A DNA stretch of 59,015 nucleotides from contig JBMDXQ010000031.1 of NCBI GenBank assembly GCA_048594975.1, positions 1 through 59,015 on the forward strand, given 5' to 3'. The notes beneath the pieces were generated by a model, which was not told where the DNA came from, ran no database searches, and was given only the letters and a program-made list of their open reading frames with translations. Of this stretch, positions 34,277 to 43,603 are shown piece by piece. A program made the position numbers and the translations under genes. Each line of letters opens with the position of its first letter. The stretch's first letter is position 1. The stretch comes from JBMDXB01 sp048594975 (GTDB lineage Bacteria > Acidobacteriota > Vicinamibacteria > Vicinamibacterales > 2-12-FULL-66-21).

Positions 34277-34373
34277 AGGTCCGCCGCCGACCGGGGCGTG
34301 CTGTTCCCCGGCACCAGCATCGGAGCTGCCGGTCGATCCGGAGCGAGTCGCACGCCGACGTGAAGCTCAGGTC

Positions 34374-34814
34374 CTACGGCTGCTTCAGTCCCTTGACCGC
34401 CTCCTTGGCTCTTTCCTCCAGCTCGGCGTGCCACCACTTCTCCGTCCCGGCCGGCAGCGCCTGGTTGACCCCGAAGACGATGCGATTGGTTGCGGTGACC
34501 TGCCACCCGTCGAGCACAAGCGTCGAGTATTTGGTGCTGCGTTTCTCCAGCAGGCGTCGGCCAGGCGCGGTCTGCCTGGCTTTCAGCGTGCCTTGTTCGT
34601 CGAAGATGTAGGCGACGATGGTGAATTCTTCCAGGTCCTGATCGGTGGGGTTGGTTGCCGCATAGAACAGAATCGCGGGTTCGTCCGCGACGATGTTGAA
34701 GACTCTCGCGCGGCTGAGTTGTACGGGTGAGCCCGGGGCCTGCACGATCGCAGGGGTCACCTCGCCGGCAGAGGCTGCCAGCCATAGAACGACGGATGTC
34801 GCGAGAAAAGTCAT
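34374..34814 (-). CDS. Secreted hypothetical protein, FxLYD-like
   Basis: A 146-residue protein with a signal peptide (MTFLATSVVLWLAASAGEV) and one small beta-rich domain ('NPTDQDLEEFTIVAYIFDEQ', 'GTLKARQTAPGRRLLEKRST') resembling FxLYD/DUF-type immunoglobulin-like folds. No catalytic motif is seen. The ATG at 34814 with GGAGG upstream is clearly the start. It stands alone and converges with the REC-HATPase gene. I do not recognise a function. Confidence 0.72.
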   Translation of the reverse strand: MTFLATSVVLWLAASAGEVTPAIVQAPGSPVQLSRARVFNIVADEPAILFYAATNPTDQDLEEFTIVAYIFDEQGTLKARQTAPGRRLLEKRSTKYSTLVLDGWQVTATNRIVFGVNQALPAGTEKWWHAELEERAKEAVKGLKQP

Positions 34815-35207
34815 TCGTCCTCCAGCAATGCGCGTCGAGTCACGGCGCGACCTCGCGGTGTGTCCGCGGCGCAAGAACCCATCATCCTCGAGCATCATCG
34901 ATCAGGTCCTTACAGGTTGACCAGCACATCCCGTGATGGAGCGGGTTCGGTTTTGTCCAACACCCGTCTGCTGCCGTTGCTCCCATGCAACCCGGGAGCC
35001 GGTCCGGCGGCGATTTTCCGCGTTCCTCGGCACCCGTCTTTTGGCATCCGTGTCCGCGCACAGGCGACCGCAGCTTTCGAGGGCGAATCCGGCGGCGAGG
35101 ATATCAGCGAGGACGTGGAGCGACTTCGGCCTCGTGGCCTTAAGCGGGATCTGTTCCTGACGCTCGGCTTGCTGGGCATCTATCTGGAATGGGTGACGGC
35201 CACTTCC
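34815..35207. other. Gene-free region between a secreted protein and an ADOP permease
   Basis: No convincing coding frame is visible in these 393 bases. The left end is the leader of the minus-strand secreted protein and the right end lies behind the permease stop. Frames open through it are GC-driven and lack family similarity. Confidence 0.5.
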
Positions 35208-37661
35208 CTAGTCCACGCGCAGGGCCGCGGCTGGATCGATGCGCGCGGCGCGGCGCGCGGGCAGGTAGGCGGCCAACAGCGACACCACGCCGAGCAGCAG
35301 CGCCACGCCGACGAACGTCAGCGGGTCGTCCGGCGCGATGCCGAACAGCATCGACTCCACCGACCGCCGCAGAATCCAGGCGGCGAGCACGCCCATGGCA
35401 AGTCCCGCCAGTGCAATCCAGGCGCCTTCGCTGGCGACGAGCACAATCACGTCGCGGGTCTGCGCGCCGAGCGCGACTCGGACGCCGATCTCGCGCGTGC
35501 GCTGCGTCACCGCAAAGGCGACCAGCGCCGCGATTCCGACCGCGGCGAACGTCAAGGCGATTGCCGCGAACGTGGACACGACGATGCTGCTGAACCGCCA
35601 GGCTGCGAATGCCCGGCCGACCACCTCGTCCATGGTCGAGACGGCGTCGATCGTCGCGTCAGGATCGAGCGCGGCGACCGCAGTTCTCAGCGCGGGGACC
35701 GCCGCGAGGGGATCGCCCGTGAGGCGCACGATGAGATGCTGCACCTGATTCGGCGCCTGGCGGTACGGCAGGTACAGGTCGAACCGCGGCGTGTCAACCT
35801 CACGATATCTGGCGTCTTCGACCACGCCAACGACGGTCGGCCACACGGGCATCTTCCCTTCTTCGGGTTCAGGTGCGCCGTATGCCAGCATGCGCCTGCC
35901 TATCGGATCCTGCCCCGGCCACAGCCACGCGGCCAGCGACTGCCCAATGATGACCACCGGCGGCGACGTCGCCGTGTCGCGCTCGTCGAAGAATCGTCCG
36001 CGTAGCAGTCGAATATCCATCGCACGGAAATAGTCCGGTGTGGCGGCCTCCCAGTTCACTATCGGGTTGCGGCTGAAACTCTCGGCGGCGAGCGGCTGCC
36101 CTTCGATGATGACGCCGCTATCCATACCGATGGCGCCATGCGCGAAGGGCCGCTGATACACGGCGCCAGCGGCGACGGCTCCCGGCAGTCGTCGTGCGCT
36201 GTCGAGCACGGCATCGATCAGCGCCCACTGCTTCTCCTTGGTATCGTGTTTCTCCTCGGAGTAGCTCAAGTTGAACGTCAACACGCCCCGCGGATCGAAG
36301 CCGAGATCGAGTCGGCGCAGGGCCGTGAAACTGCGGATGAACAGTCCGGCAGCCGTCAGCAGCACGACCACGGCCGCGAGCTGCGCGGCCACGAGCAGCT
36401 TGCGCGTGCGCGCGGACGGGGACGTCGCGGTTGCCGACCGCGAACGCTCGTAGAGCCCGGCGAAGGGCGCGCCGCCGCTGTGCCGCCATGCCGGGAAGAG
36501 CCCGACCATGACCGCGGTTCCCAGGCACAGGACCAGCGCGAACAGCAAAGCGCGGATATCGATCGCCGCCTCGTCGAGGCGAGGCACTTCCATGGGAGCG
36601 AGCGACACGATCGTGTCGAAGCTCACATACCCGAGACCGACACCGAGGACGCCTGCGATCAGGGACAGCACGATCGATTCGCAGAATAGTTGCCAAACGA
36701 TCTGGAGCCGCCGCGCTCCGAGCGCAAATCTCACCGCCACCTCGCGCCTCCTCCCTGCGCCGTGAACCAGCAGCAGCGCTGCGGCGTTGACACACGCAAT
36801 CAGCAGCAGCGCGCCCGAGGCGCCGGCGATCGCGAGCAGCGCCGGACGAGCGGGACCGAGCAGGTGCCTCATCAATGGCGTCGCCACCACCGCCATCGAG
36901 GTGTTCGCCATCCCGCTCTTCAGTTCCTCGTTGCGTGCGATGGTCGACAGCTCGGCGACCGCGTTCTCCACGGTCGCGTCGGGTGCCAGGCGCCCGAGCG
37001 CATACATCGCGCGCACGTTGTCGGCGCCCGCCAGCGCCGGACCGAGCGCCGTCCACACCTGCGCGCCGGCAGGAATGCGGAACTCCTCCGGCATGACACC
37101 GATCACTTCGAAGGCGACGGCCTTGTGCCCCATGCCGACCGTCAACAGCCGCCCGATGATCGACGGATCGGACGAGCACTGCTGCCGCCAGACTTCTGCG
37201 CTCAACACCACCGTCCGCCGCGCACCATGCAGATCGTCCGCGGGGCGGAAGGTCCGCCCGATCATGGGCCGTGCGCCGAGCACGTCGAAGAATCCCGACG
37301 ACACCGCGTTCTGCACGGCGCGGAACGGGCGTCCCGGGCCCGTCACGTGCAGTTCCCCCCAATTGACCGATCCGAACAGCTCGATCGCGGTGAAGCTCTT
37401 CTGGCCGGCACGCCACGCGCGCTGATCCAGCAGCGACACCTCCACGACCTGCTGCGAACGGGCAGCGTCGCGCCCCCACAGGAGCATGACCCGATCGGGA
37501 TCGGCAACCGGCAGCGGCCTGATCAGGACGGCGTGCGCGATGCTGAAGATTGCGGTGACGGCGCCGACCGCCACGGCAAGCATCAAGACGACGGTCGCCG
37601 AGAGCCAGCCGCCACGGCGCACGTTCCTGGACGCTGACCTGAAATCTGCCGCGAGTGTCAT
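35208..37661 (-). CDS. ADOP-type (acidobacterial duplicated orphan) FtsX/MacB permease
   Basis: An 817-residue membrane protein with two MacB periplasmic-core plus FtsX units. The first MacB_PCD domain covers about residues 20-250 after an initial helix, and FtsX three-helix bundles lie near 285-415 and 685-805. A central helix opens the second periplasmic core at about 445. Markers include 'GAGRRREVAVRFALGARRLQ', 'RTREIGVRVALGAQTRDVIV' and the closing 'YLPARRAARIDPAAALRVD'. No ATPase subunit is encoded nearby, which defines the orphan class. It lacks the N-terminal prefix domain seen in the permease at 53.4-56.1 kb. The ATG at 37661 follows GGGGTG. Substrate unknown. Confidence 0.9.
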   Translation of the reverse strand: MTLAADFRSASRNVRRGGWLSATVVLMLAVAVGAVTAIFSIAHAVLIRPLPVADPDRVMLLWGRDAARSQQVVEVSLLDQRAWRAGQKSFTAIELFGSVNWGELHVTGPGRPFRAVQNAVSSGFFDVLGARPMIGRTFRPADDLHGARRTVVLSAEVWRQQCSSDPSIIGRLLTVGMGHKAVAFEVIGVMPEEFRIPAGAQVWTALGPALAGADNVRAMYALGRLAPDATVENAVAELSTIARNEELKSGMANTSMAVVATPLMRHLLGPARPALLAIAGASGALLLIACVNAAALLLVHGAGRRREVAVRFALGARRLQIVWQLFCESIVLSLIAGVLGVGLGYVSFDTIVSLAPMEVPRLDEAAIDIRALLFALVLCLGTAVMVGLFPAWRHSGGAPFAGLYERSRSATATSPSARTRKLLVAAQLAAVVVLLTAAGLFIRSFTALRRLDLGFDPRGVLTFNLSYSEEKHDTKEKQWALIDAVLDSARRLPGAVAAGAVYQRPFAHGAIGMDSGVIIEGQPLAAESFSRNPIVNWEAATPDYFRAMDIRLLRGRFFDERDTATSPPVVIIGQSLAAWLWPGQDPIGRRMLAYGAPEPEEGKMPVWPTVVGVVEDARYREVDTPRFDLYLPYRQAPNQVQHLIVRLTGDPLAAVPALRTAVAALDPDATIDAVSTMDEVVGRAFAAWRFSSIVVSTFAAIALTFAAVGIAALVAFAVTQRTREIGVRVALGAQTRDVIVLVASEGAWIALAGLAMGVLAAWILRRSVESMLFGIAPDDPLTFVGVALLLGVVSLLAAYLPARRAARIDPAAALRVD

Positions 37662-37868
37662 GTGAGCACCCCAACGAAAAGAGAGTCGGCAGAGCGGGGT
37701 TCGAGCACGCCTTGAACTGAGTCGACGTGCAAGCGTCAGCAGCGGACTATACCTGCTGTTTGCCGTGTTCTGTGGTACCATCCCGCGCTCGCTGCGACAC
37801 ATCTCCGATGCCACCCCACGCCGTCCCGCACATGCCAGCGGCAGCGCCGGCCATGCCCGAACGCGTCT

Positions 37869-40800
37869 ATGCCGATCAGACTCCGCATCCCCGGCCAGCC
37901 TGAGACCGCCCCCGCGACCGCAATTCGCGCCACGGGCTCACCCGCCGAACCGCCGTCTGTCACGAGGCTGCTGGATGACGTAGAAGTCGTTCACGCGTAT
38001 TCCCTCTCGCCAGCGGCGCGCGCACAGGCGGCCACCGCCCCGGCCGAGCTGACCGTCGCAGACGACGACATCATCGAGATCGAGGTCGACGGCCTTCAGC
38101 TGTGGACGTCGGCGCGCAAGTACCACGAGACCCTTCGCGCGATTCGTCCGGAAGCCGGCCGCGGCGATGCCGTTGTCGTCGACGCGCTGCCGGTTGCGGG
38201 CGCGGCCACTCGAGGCGACAGCGATCGTCACGCGAGCGCCGTGCGCATTCTGCGCGTGACCGGCGCATGGCTCGAGGAACAGCTGCGGCAGCCGCAGGTT
38301 CTGAAGGAGTTCGCGCAGGACTTCGACTTGGATCTCTCCGGACCCGCCGGATCCTGGATCCTGGGGAAGGCAGTGACGTGGCTGATCGAGCGTCAGCTGA
38401 CGCCGCGCGAAGGCCTGTACCACTGGGCACACGCGACCCGCGCGCCGCAGGCAGGTGCACCCGATCCCTCCGAGGCACGACTCGACGGGATCGACCCTTC
38501 GAAACCGGTTTTGGTCTTTATCCACGGCACCGCGTCGAGCACGCTCGGCAGCTTCGGCGAGTTCGCGGGGTCTGGTGCGGGCGACCAATGGAACGAGCTC
38601 ACGAAGTTCTTCGAGGACCGCATCTACGCCTTTGAGCACAAAACGCTGAGCTGCAGCCCGATCGAGAACGCAATCACGCTGGCGGACCGGCTGCCGGCGC
38701 GCTCCAACGTGTACGTGGTCTCGCACTCCCGCGGCGGCATGGTCGGCGACCTGCTGTGCCTCCGCAGCATACCGGCCGAACGGATCGCGGCCTTCACGCG
38801 ACATGGCGAGTTCGACGAAGCGGACACGTACGACCGGCGGCGGCTCGCGGCACTCTCCGCTCTGCTGGCGCGGAAGCAGTTCCGCGTGCAGCGGTTCGCC
38901 CGCGCCGCCTGCCCCGCACGCGGTACTCTTCTCGCTTCGGAGAACCTCGATCAGTTCCTCTCGGTCCTCACCTACCTCGTTGGCCTGATTCCCGTGGTGA
39001 AGCTCTCGCCGATCTACGAGGTGGTGAAGCGGATTACCCTCGAGACGGTCCGCCGCCGTTGGGAGCCGGGGATGCTGCCTGGGCTCGAGGCGATGACCCC
39101 GGCCTCTCCGCTCGTACGGCTGCTGAACACCTCGAGCGACGATGTCTTCGCATCGCTCGGAGTGATCGCCGGTGATATCCATGGCGGCAGCTGGGTCAAG
39201 CGGTTCGGCACGTTCATCTCCGACCGGGTGATCTACGACAACCGCGATAACGATCTGGTGGTCAACACCGACTCCATGTTCCGCGGCGCGGTGCGGAAAG
39301 GGGCGCGGTACGTCTTCGATCAGGGAGCCGACGTCTCGCACTTCAATTACTTCAGAAACCGCCGGACGCGCGCCCGGGTGGTGCAGTGGCTGACCGCGAA
39401 AACCGTCGACGCGCTGAGCGACTTCCGCCCGCTCGAGGAAGCCATGATCCAGCCGGTCCCGATGAGGCGTCTGGGAGAGACCCGCGCCGCCGTCCACCGG
39501 CCCGCCGTCGTACTCGTTCCTGATCTCATGGGATCGGACCTGCACACCGAATCCGGGCGGTTGTGGCTGGACTACGCGGCGCTCTCGAGCGGCGGGGCCG
39601 GCCTGCTCGCAGACCTCGGGCCAGCGGTTCAATCGAAGGCGGTCCTCGGCGAACACTACGGCCCGCTCGATACGTTCCTGTCGGCGACTCACGAGACCTT
39701 CCCGTTCTTCTACGACTGGCGCCGGTCGACCCTAGAACATGCGGCGAAACTCGCGGACGTGATCGAATCGATTCTGACCGCGACGCCGCAGCCGGTGCGC
39801 ATCCTCGCGCACGGGACGGGAGGTCTGGTGGTGCGGCAGCTGGCACGGACCCGTCCCGAGCTGTGGACCAGGCTGTGCGCACGAAAGGACGCACGCATCC
39901 TGTTGCTCGGAACGCCGCACGCCGGCAGCTATGAAGCGGTGGAACTGCTGCTCGGCATTCATCCGATCGCCCAGCAGCTGGCCCTCCTCGATCCGGCGTT
40001 GGGACTGCGAGGCGTTATCGAGATGCTCCAGTCGTTCCGCGGTGTCCTCGAGCTGCTGCCCCGCGAGTCCTCCGACTTCTTCAGCGGCGCCGGATGGCTG
40101 CGCTTTGCCGCGGTGCGCAAGCAGGCCTCTCCGCCCGACGCGGGCCTGCTGGAGACTGCGCGCGATGCAGCCGCAGCGCTCGACCGTGACGCGGTGGATC
40201 TCGGCGCGGTCTGCAATGTCGCGGGAACGGCGGATCGGACCGTCCACGGCATCGAACTGCAGGACGGACGGGTGGTGCTGAAGGTCACGACGGAAGGGGA
40301 CGGTCGCGTCACCCATCGAGCGTCCCATCTCGACAGGCTCCCCACCTGGTACCTCCACGCGACACACGGCGAGATGTCGCGCGATCCGCGCGGCTTCCAG
40401 GGAATCCTGGATCTGCTCCAGAGCGGTGAGTCCCGGCAGCTCTCGACCAGCCCGCCGAACGCCAGTCGCGGCGGAGAACGACTCTGGCAGACCCTTCCGG
40501 AAGGAGTGCTGTACCCTACCGGCCGCGATCTGTTCGTCGGCGCGTTCGGGTACGCTCCGCCGCGCCAGCATATCGGGCCCGACGACGCACCCAGCGGATT
40601 CCGCGTCTCCGTGGTGCACGGCGATCTCGCGTTCGCAAGGTTTCCGATCGTCGTTGGCCACTATGAAGGAGACACGATCATTGGCCCCGAATCGGTCGTC
40701 GATCGGCTGTTCGATGGCGCCTTGACGACTCGCTACCACCTCGGGCTCTACCCCGGACCGCTCGGCACCTCCGCGGTGGTGATGCGCGATCCGACGCCGC

Positions 40801-43445
40801 TCATGAAGGCGCTGCAGCTTCCGCCTGGCGCGATCGTGGTGGGTCTGGGACGCTGGGGCGAGCTGACGGCTGGTCAGATCGCCAACATCATCAGGCGTGC
40901 GGCCATCGAGTACGTCCTGCAGCTCGACCGCCGCTCGCAACGACCCGAGGCGGGCGGTCAGAATGCGTCGACGGACCTGGGCTTGAGCGTTCTGCTCATC
41001 GGCGCCACCGCCTCGAATCTCTCGACGGAGGATTCGGTCGCCGCGATCCTTCGCGGCATCGCGCAGGCGAATCTGGAATTGAGGACATTCGTCAACGCCG
41101 TGCACACGCGCATCGGCGAGATCGAGATCGTCGAGCTGTACGTCGATACCGCGATTGAAGCGGCCCGCGCCGCGCGGTGGGTGGCGGCCGCGCTCAGCGA
41201 CGAGCTGAAGATCTCGATCGACGCCGCCCCGTTGCTTCAGCGCGGACGACATGGCCGGGTGCGATGGGCAGCCGCGCGCAATCTCGACGCGTGGCGGCGC
41301 TGGGAAATCAGCGCCGAACGGGCGGCGTCCGCGAAGTGGGAAATGCCAAAGGGCCTGCGAAAGTGGCTCGTCGAGGCCGCGTCGAGCGAGCAGGCGGACC
41401 CGGCGTTTCTTCGGGCGCTGGCCGGAATGGCGCTATCTGAGGCCGAGCCGCCGCCGAACGACCGCCTGCGCTTCGTATCGCTCTCGGATCGCGCCCGCGC
41501 GGAAGTCATCATGGACCAGCACCAGCCGACGCTCATCGAGCGGCTGATCCAGTCCTCGATCACCGCTACGTCGTACAACCAGGACGCGGCACGGGCGTTG
41601 TTCGAGCTGATGGTCCCGAATGATCTGAAGGACGGACTCGGGCAGCTGTCGAACGTCGTCTTCGTCCTCGACAGCCGGACGTCGGCATATCCCTGGGAGC
41701 TGATGAACGATGGCGGCGACCGCCCGCTGTGCACGCGCGTGCGCATGGTCCGACAGCTCCAGAGCGCGACCTTTCGTCCGCACATCCGCGTCACCACTTC
41801 GAGGGCGGCATATGTGGTCGGCGACCCGCGCGTCAGCCCGCCGTACGATCAGCTGCAGGGCGCCGCGGCCGAAGCACAGGTGGTGGCGGAGAAGCTCGCG
41901 ACGAGGTTCGAGCCGACGCTCGTGCCGCCAGGGGCCACCGCACTTGAAGTGCTGGGCGGACTCTTCGCCCGTCCCTACCGCATCGTCCACCTCGCGGGGC
42001 ATGGCGACTATCGCCCCGCCACCGGGGACGCTCACGAGCGCAGCGGCATGGTGCTCGACAACGGCGCGTTCCTTACGGCGGCCGAAGTGCGGAAGCTGGT
42101 TCAGGTGCCCGAACTCGTGTTCCTCAACTGCTGTTTCATCGGACAGGTCGGGCCGGAGCCGGTCGAGGCCCCTGGCGTCCCGTACAACCGCCTCGCTGCC
42201 AGCATCTCGCGCGAACTGATCGAGATGGGCGTGCGCGCCGTCGTCGCCGCCGGCTGGGCTGTCCGGGACGATGCGGCATTGGTGTTCGCGAGGAGCTTTT
42301 ATGACGAGATGCTCAACGGCGCGACGTTCGGGCGTGCGCTGGCCGAGGCGCGTCGCAGCACGTGGCAGCGCTTTCCGGACGCGAACACATGGGGCGCCTA
42401 CCAGGCGTACGGCGACCCTGATTTCCGGCTCGACACGTCTGATTCCCGCGCGAGGCATCTCGAACGGGTCGCGCACGAGGAACTGCTGGAGCAGATCGAC
42501 AGGATCTGGAAGAGCGCCCGCACGCTGGACCTGGAGGCGGCGTATCGGCTGGGCGACGAGAACGTGGCGAACGCCAGGATGGACCGGGTGAAGGAGCTCG
42601 AGACGTTGCTCCGGGACGTGCCGCAGGCGTGGCTCAATCGCAGCGACGTGCGCGTCGCCGTCGGCGAGGCATACGGTGAACTGGGCGAGTACTCGGCGGC
42701 AATCGAACACTTCGAGTTCGCCCTCGATACCGGAGAGCTCGACAGCAAGACCACAATCAAGGCCGCGGAACAGCTGCTCAACTTCATCGCACGGAAAGCG
42801 GCCGCCGACAGGAACGTGGAGGAACTGCGGAAGGCGATCAGACGGCTCGGCGCGATGCAGGACGTCGGCCCCACGTCGGAGCGCTACAGCCTGCTGGGCG
42901 GCGCCTTCAAACGGCTGGCCACTGTGCTCGGCGACGCTGCGCAAGCCCGCCAGGCGATCCTCGACGCGGCGGCGAGCTATCAAAAGGCGGTCGAGCACGA
43001 AATCGCGCGCGGCAGGTTCGACCACTACCCGGTGGTCAACCGGCTCACACTGCTGGCGCTGCTCGGCCAGGCGCCCGTCGACTGGGAAGACCTGCTGCGT
43101 CGGTCGGACCTGAACGCTCGCGAGCGGTTCATCAGCGAGCGGGGCACGAAGGATGCCGTGTTCCACGCTTTCGCCGCCGGGGATATCGCATTGGTGCGGG
43201 CGCTCCTGGCAGGCAAGTTCGACGATGAGGGTTCCACGCGTGAGGTCGTGATCCGGGAGATCGCATCTCTCTATGAGGAGGCGCTGCAGCGCATCGAGGC
43301 GAGCCCGCGACAGGTCCAGTCGGTGGTTCGTCACCTTGCGTCCGTGCAGACGCTCATAGAAAAGCTCGAACGGGGGGCACCGTCGCCGGAGGGAATGCTG
43401 CGGCGCGATGCGCTGAGTGAAATTGCGAGGAGGCTGTCCGGCTGA
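37869..43445 (+). CDS. Giant alpha/beta-hydrolase - CHAT protease - TPR-like protein
   Basis: A 1858-residue, apparently cytoplasmic multidomain protein. Residues about 210-500 form an alpha/beta-hydrolase ('VLVFIHGTASSTLGSFGEF' with H219-G220; nucleophile elbow 'VVSHSRGGMVGD' with S287; close to DUF7379). Residues about 530-870 are a second, lipase-like hydrolase whose elbow reads 'LAHGTGGLVV', with glycine (G649) where serine is expected. Residues about 895-1100 ('VVGHYEGDTIIGPESVVDRL', 'IVVGLGRWGELTAGQIANII') recall the N-terminal fold of M17 aminopeptidases. A CHAT caspase-like domain follows at about 1240-1520, with H1378 ('HLAGHG') and C1422 ('FLNCCFIG'). Helical repeats finish the protein. 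CHAT proteases are known effectors (for example TPR-CHAT/Csx29 of Craspase). It converges on the TIR-NLR operon. A defence or death role is inferred. Confidence 0.85.
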   Translation: MPIRLRIPGQPETAPATAIRATGSPAEPPSVTRLLDDVEVVHAYSLSPAARAQAATAPAELTVADDDIIEIEVDGLQLWTSARKYHETLRAIRPEAGRGDAVVVDALPVAGAATRGDSDRHASAVRILRVTGAWLEEQLRQPQVLKEFAQDFDLDLSGPAGSWILGKAVTWLIERQLTPREGLYHWAHATRAPQAGAPDPSEARLDGIDPSKPVLVFIHGTASSTLGSFGEFAGSGAGDQWNELTKFFEDRIYAFEHKTLSCSPIENAITLADRLPARSNVYVVSHSRGGMVGDLLCLRSIPAERIAAFTRHGEFDEADTYDRRRLAALSALLARKQFRVQRFARAACPARGTLLASENLDQFLSVLTYLVGLIPVVKLSPIYEVVKRITLETVRRRWEPGMLPGLEAMTPASPLVRLLNTSSDDVFASLGVIAGDIHGGSWVKRFGTFISDRVIYDNRDNDLVVNTDSMFRGAVRKGARYVFDQGADVSHFNYFRNRRTRARVVQWLTAKTVDALSDFRPLEEAMIQPVPMRRLGETRAAVHRPAVVLVPDLMGSDLHTESGRLWLDYAALSSGGAGLLADLGPAVQSKAVLGEHYGPLDTFLSATHETFPFFYDWRRSTLEHAAKLADVIESILTATPQPVRILAHGTGGLVVRQLARTRPELWTRLCARKDARILLLGTPHAGSYEAVELLLGIHPIAQQLALLDPALGLRGVIEMLQSFRGVLELLPRESSDFFSGAGWLRFAAVRKQASPPDAGLLETARDAAAALDRDAVDLGAVCNVAGTADRTVHGIELQDGRVVLKVTTEGDGRVTHRASHLDRLPTWYLHATHGEMSRDPRGFQGILDLLQSGESRQLSTSPPNASRGGERLWQTLPEGVLYPTGRDLFVGAFGYAPPRQHIGPDDAPSGFRVSVVHGDLAFARFPIVVGHYEGDTIIGPESVVDRLFDGALTTRYHLGLYPGPLGTSAVVMRDPTPLMKALQLPPGAIVVGLGRWGELTAGQIANIIRRAAIEYVLQLDRRSQRPEAGGQNASTDLGLSVLLIGATASNLSTEDSVAAILRGIAQANLELRTFVNAVHTRIGEIEIVELYVDTAIEAARAARWVAAALSDELKISIDAAPLLQRGRHGRVRWAAARNLDAWRRWEISAERAASAKWEMPKGLRKWLVEAASSEQADPAFLRALAGMALSEAEPPPNDRLRFVSLSDRARAEVIMDQHQPTLIERLIQSSITATSYNQDAARALFELMVPNDLKDGLGQLSNVVFVLDSRTSAYPWELMNDGGDRPLCTRVRMVRQLQSATFRPHIRVTTSRAAYVVGDPRVSPPYDQLQGAAAEAQVVAEKLATRFEPTLVPPGATALEVLGGLFARPYRIVHLAGHGDYRPATGDAHERSGMVLDNGAFLTAAEVRKLVQVPELVFLNCCFIGQVGPEPVEAPGVPYNRLAASISRELIEMGVRAVVAAGWAVRDDAALVFARSFYDEMLNGATFGRALAEARRSTWQRFPDANTWGAYQAYGDPDFRLDTSDSRARHLERVAHEELLEQIDRIWKSARTLDLEAAYRLGDENVANARMDRVKELETLLRDVPQAWLNRSDVRVAVGEAYGELGEYSAAIEHFEFALDTGELDSKTTIKAAEQLLNFIARKAAADRNVEELRKAIRRLGAMQDVGPTSERYSLLGGAFKRLATVLGDAAQARQAILDAAASYQKAVEHEIARGRFDHYPVVNRLTLLALLGQAPVDWEDLLRRSDLNARERFISERGTKDAVFHAFAAGDIALVRALLAGKFDDEGSTREVVIREIASLYEEALQRIEASPRQVQSVVRHLASVQTLIEKLERGAPSPEGMLRRDALSEIARRLSG

Positions 43446-43603
43446 ATCTGACCGCCATGCTCATACCGGCGGCCGAAACGGACTGTGTCCGATTCATGGC
43501 AATCCGCCAAGGGCCCGACCCGCGCTACCCCGTCGCTGACTCAGGCACTTCCAGCAAATTGGGTCTCTGAGGGTTATGGACGTTCGAAAGCGAGTGGCTT
43601 CGG

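Noticed and set aside
43484..43497. CGGAC-TGT-GTCCG hairpin between the convergent CHAT and TIR-NLR genes as a terminator
   Set aside because: Only five pairs and no T-run.
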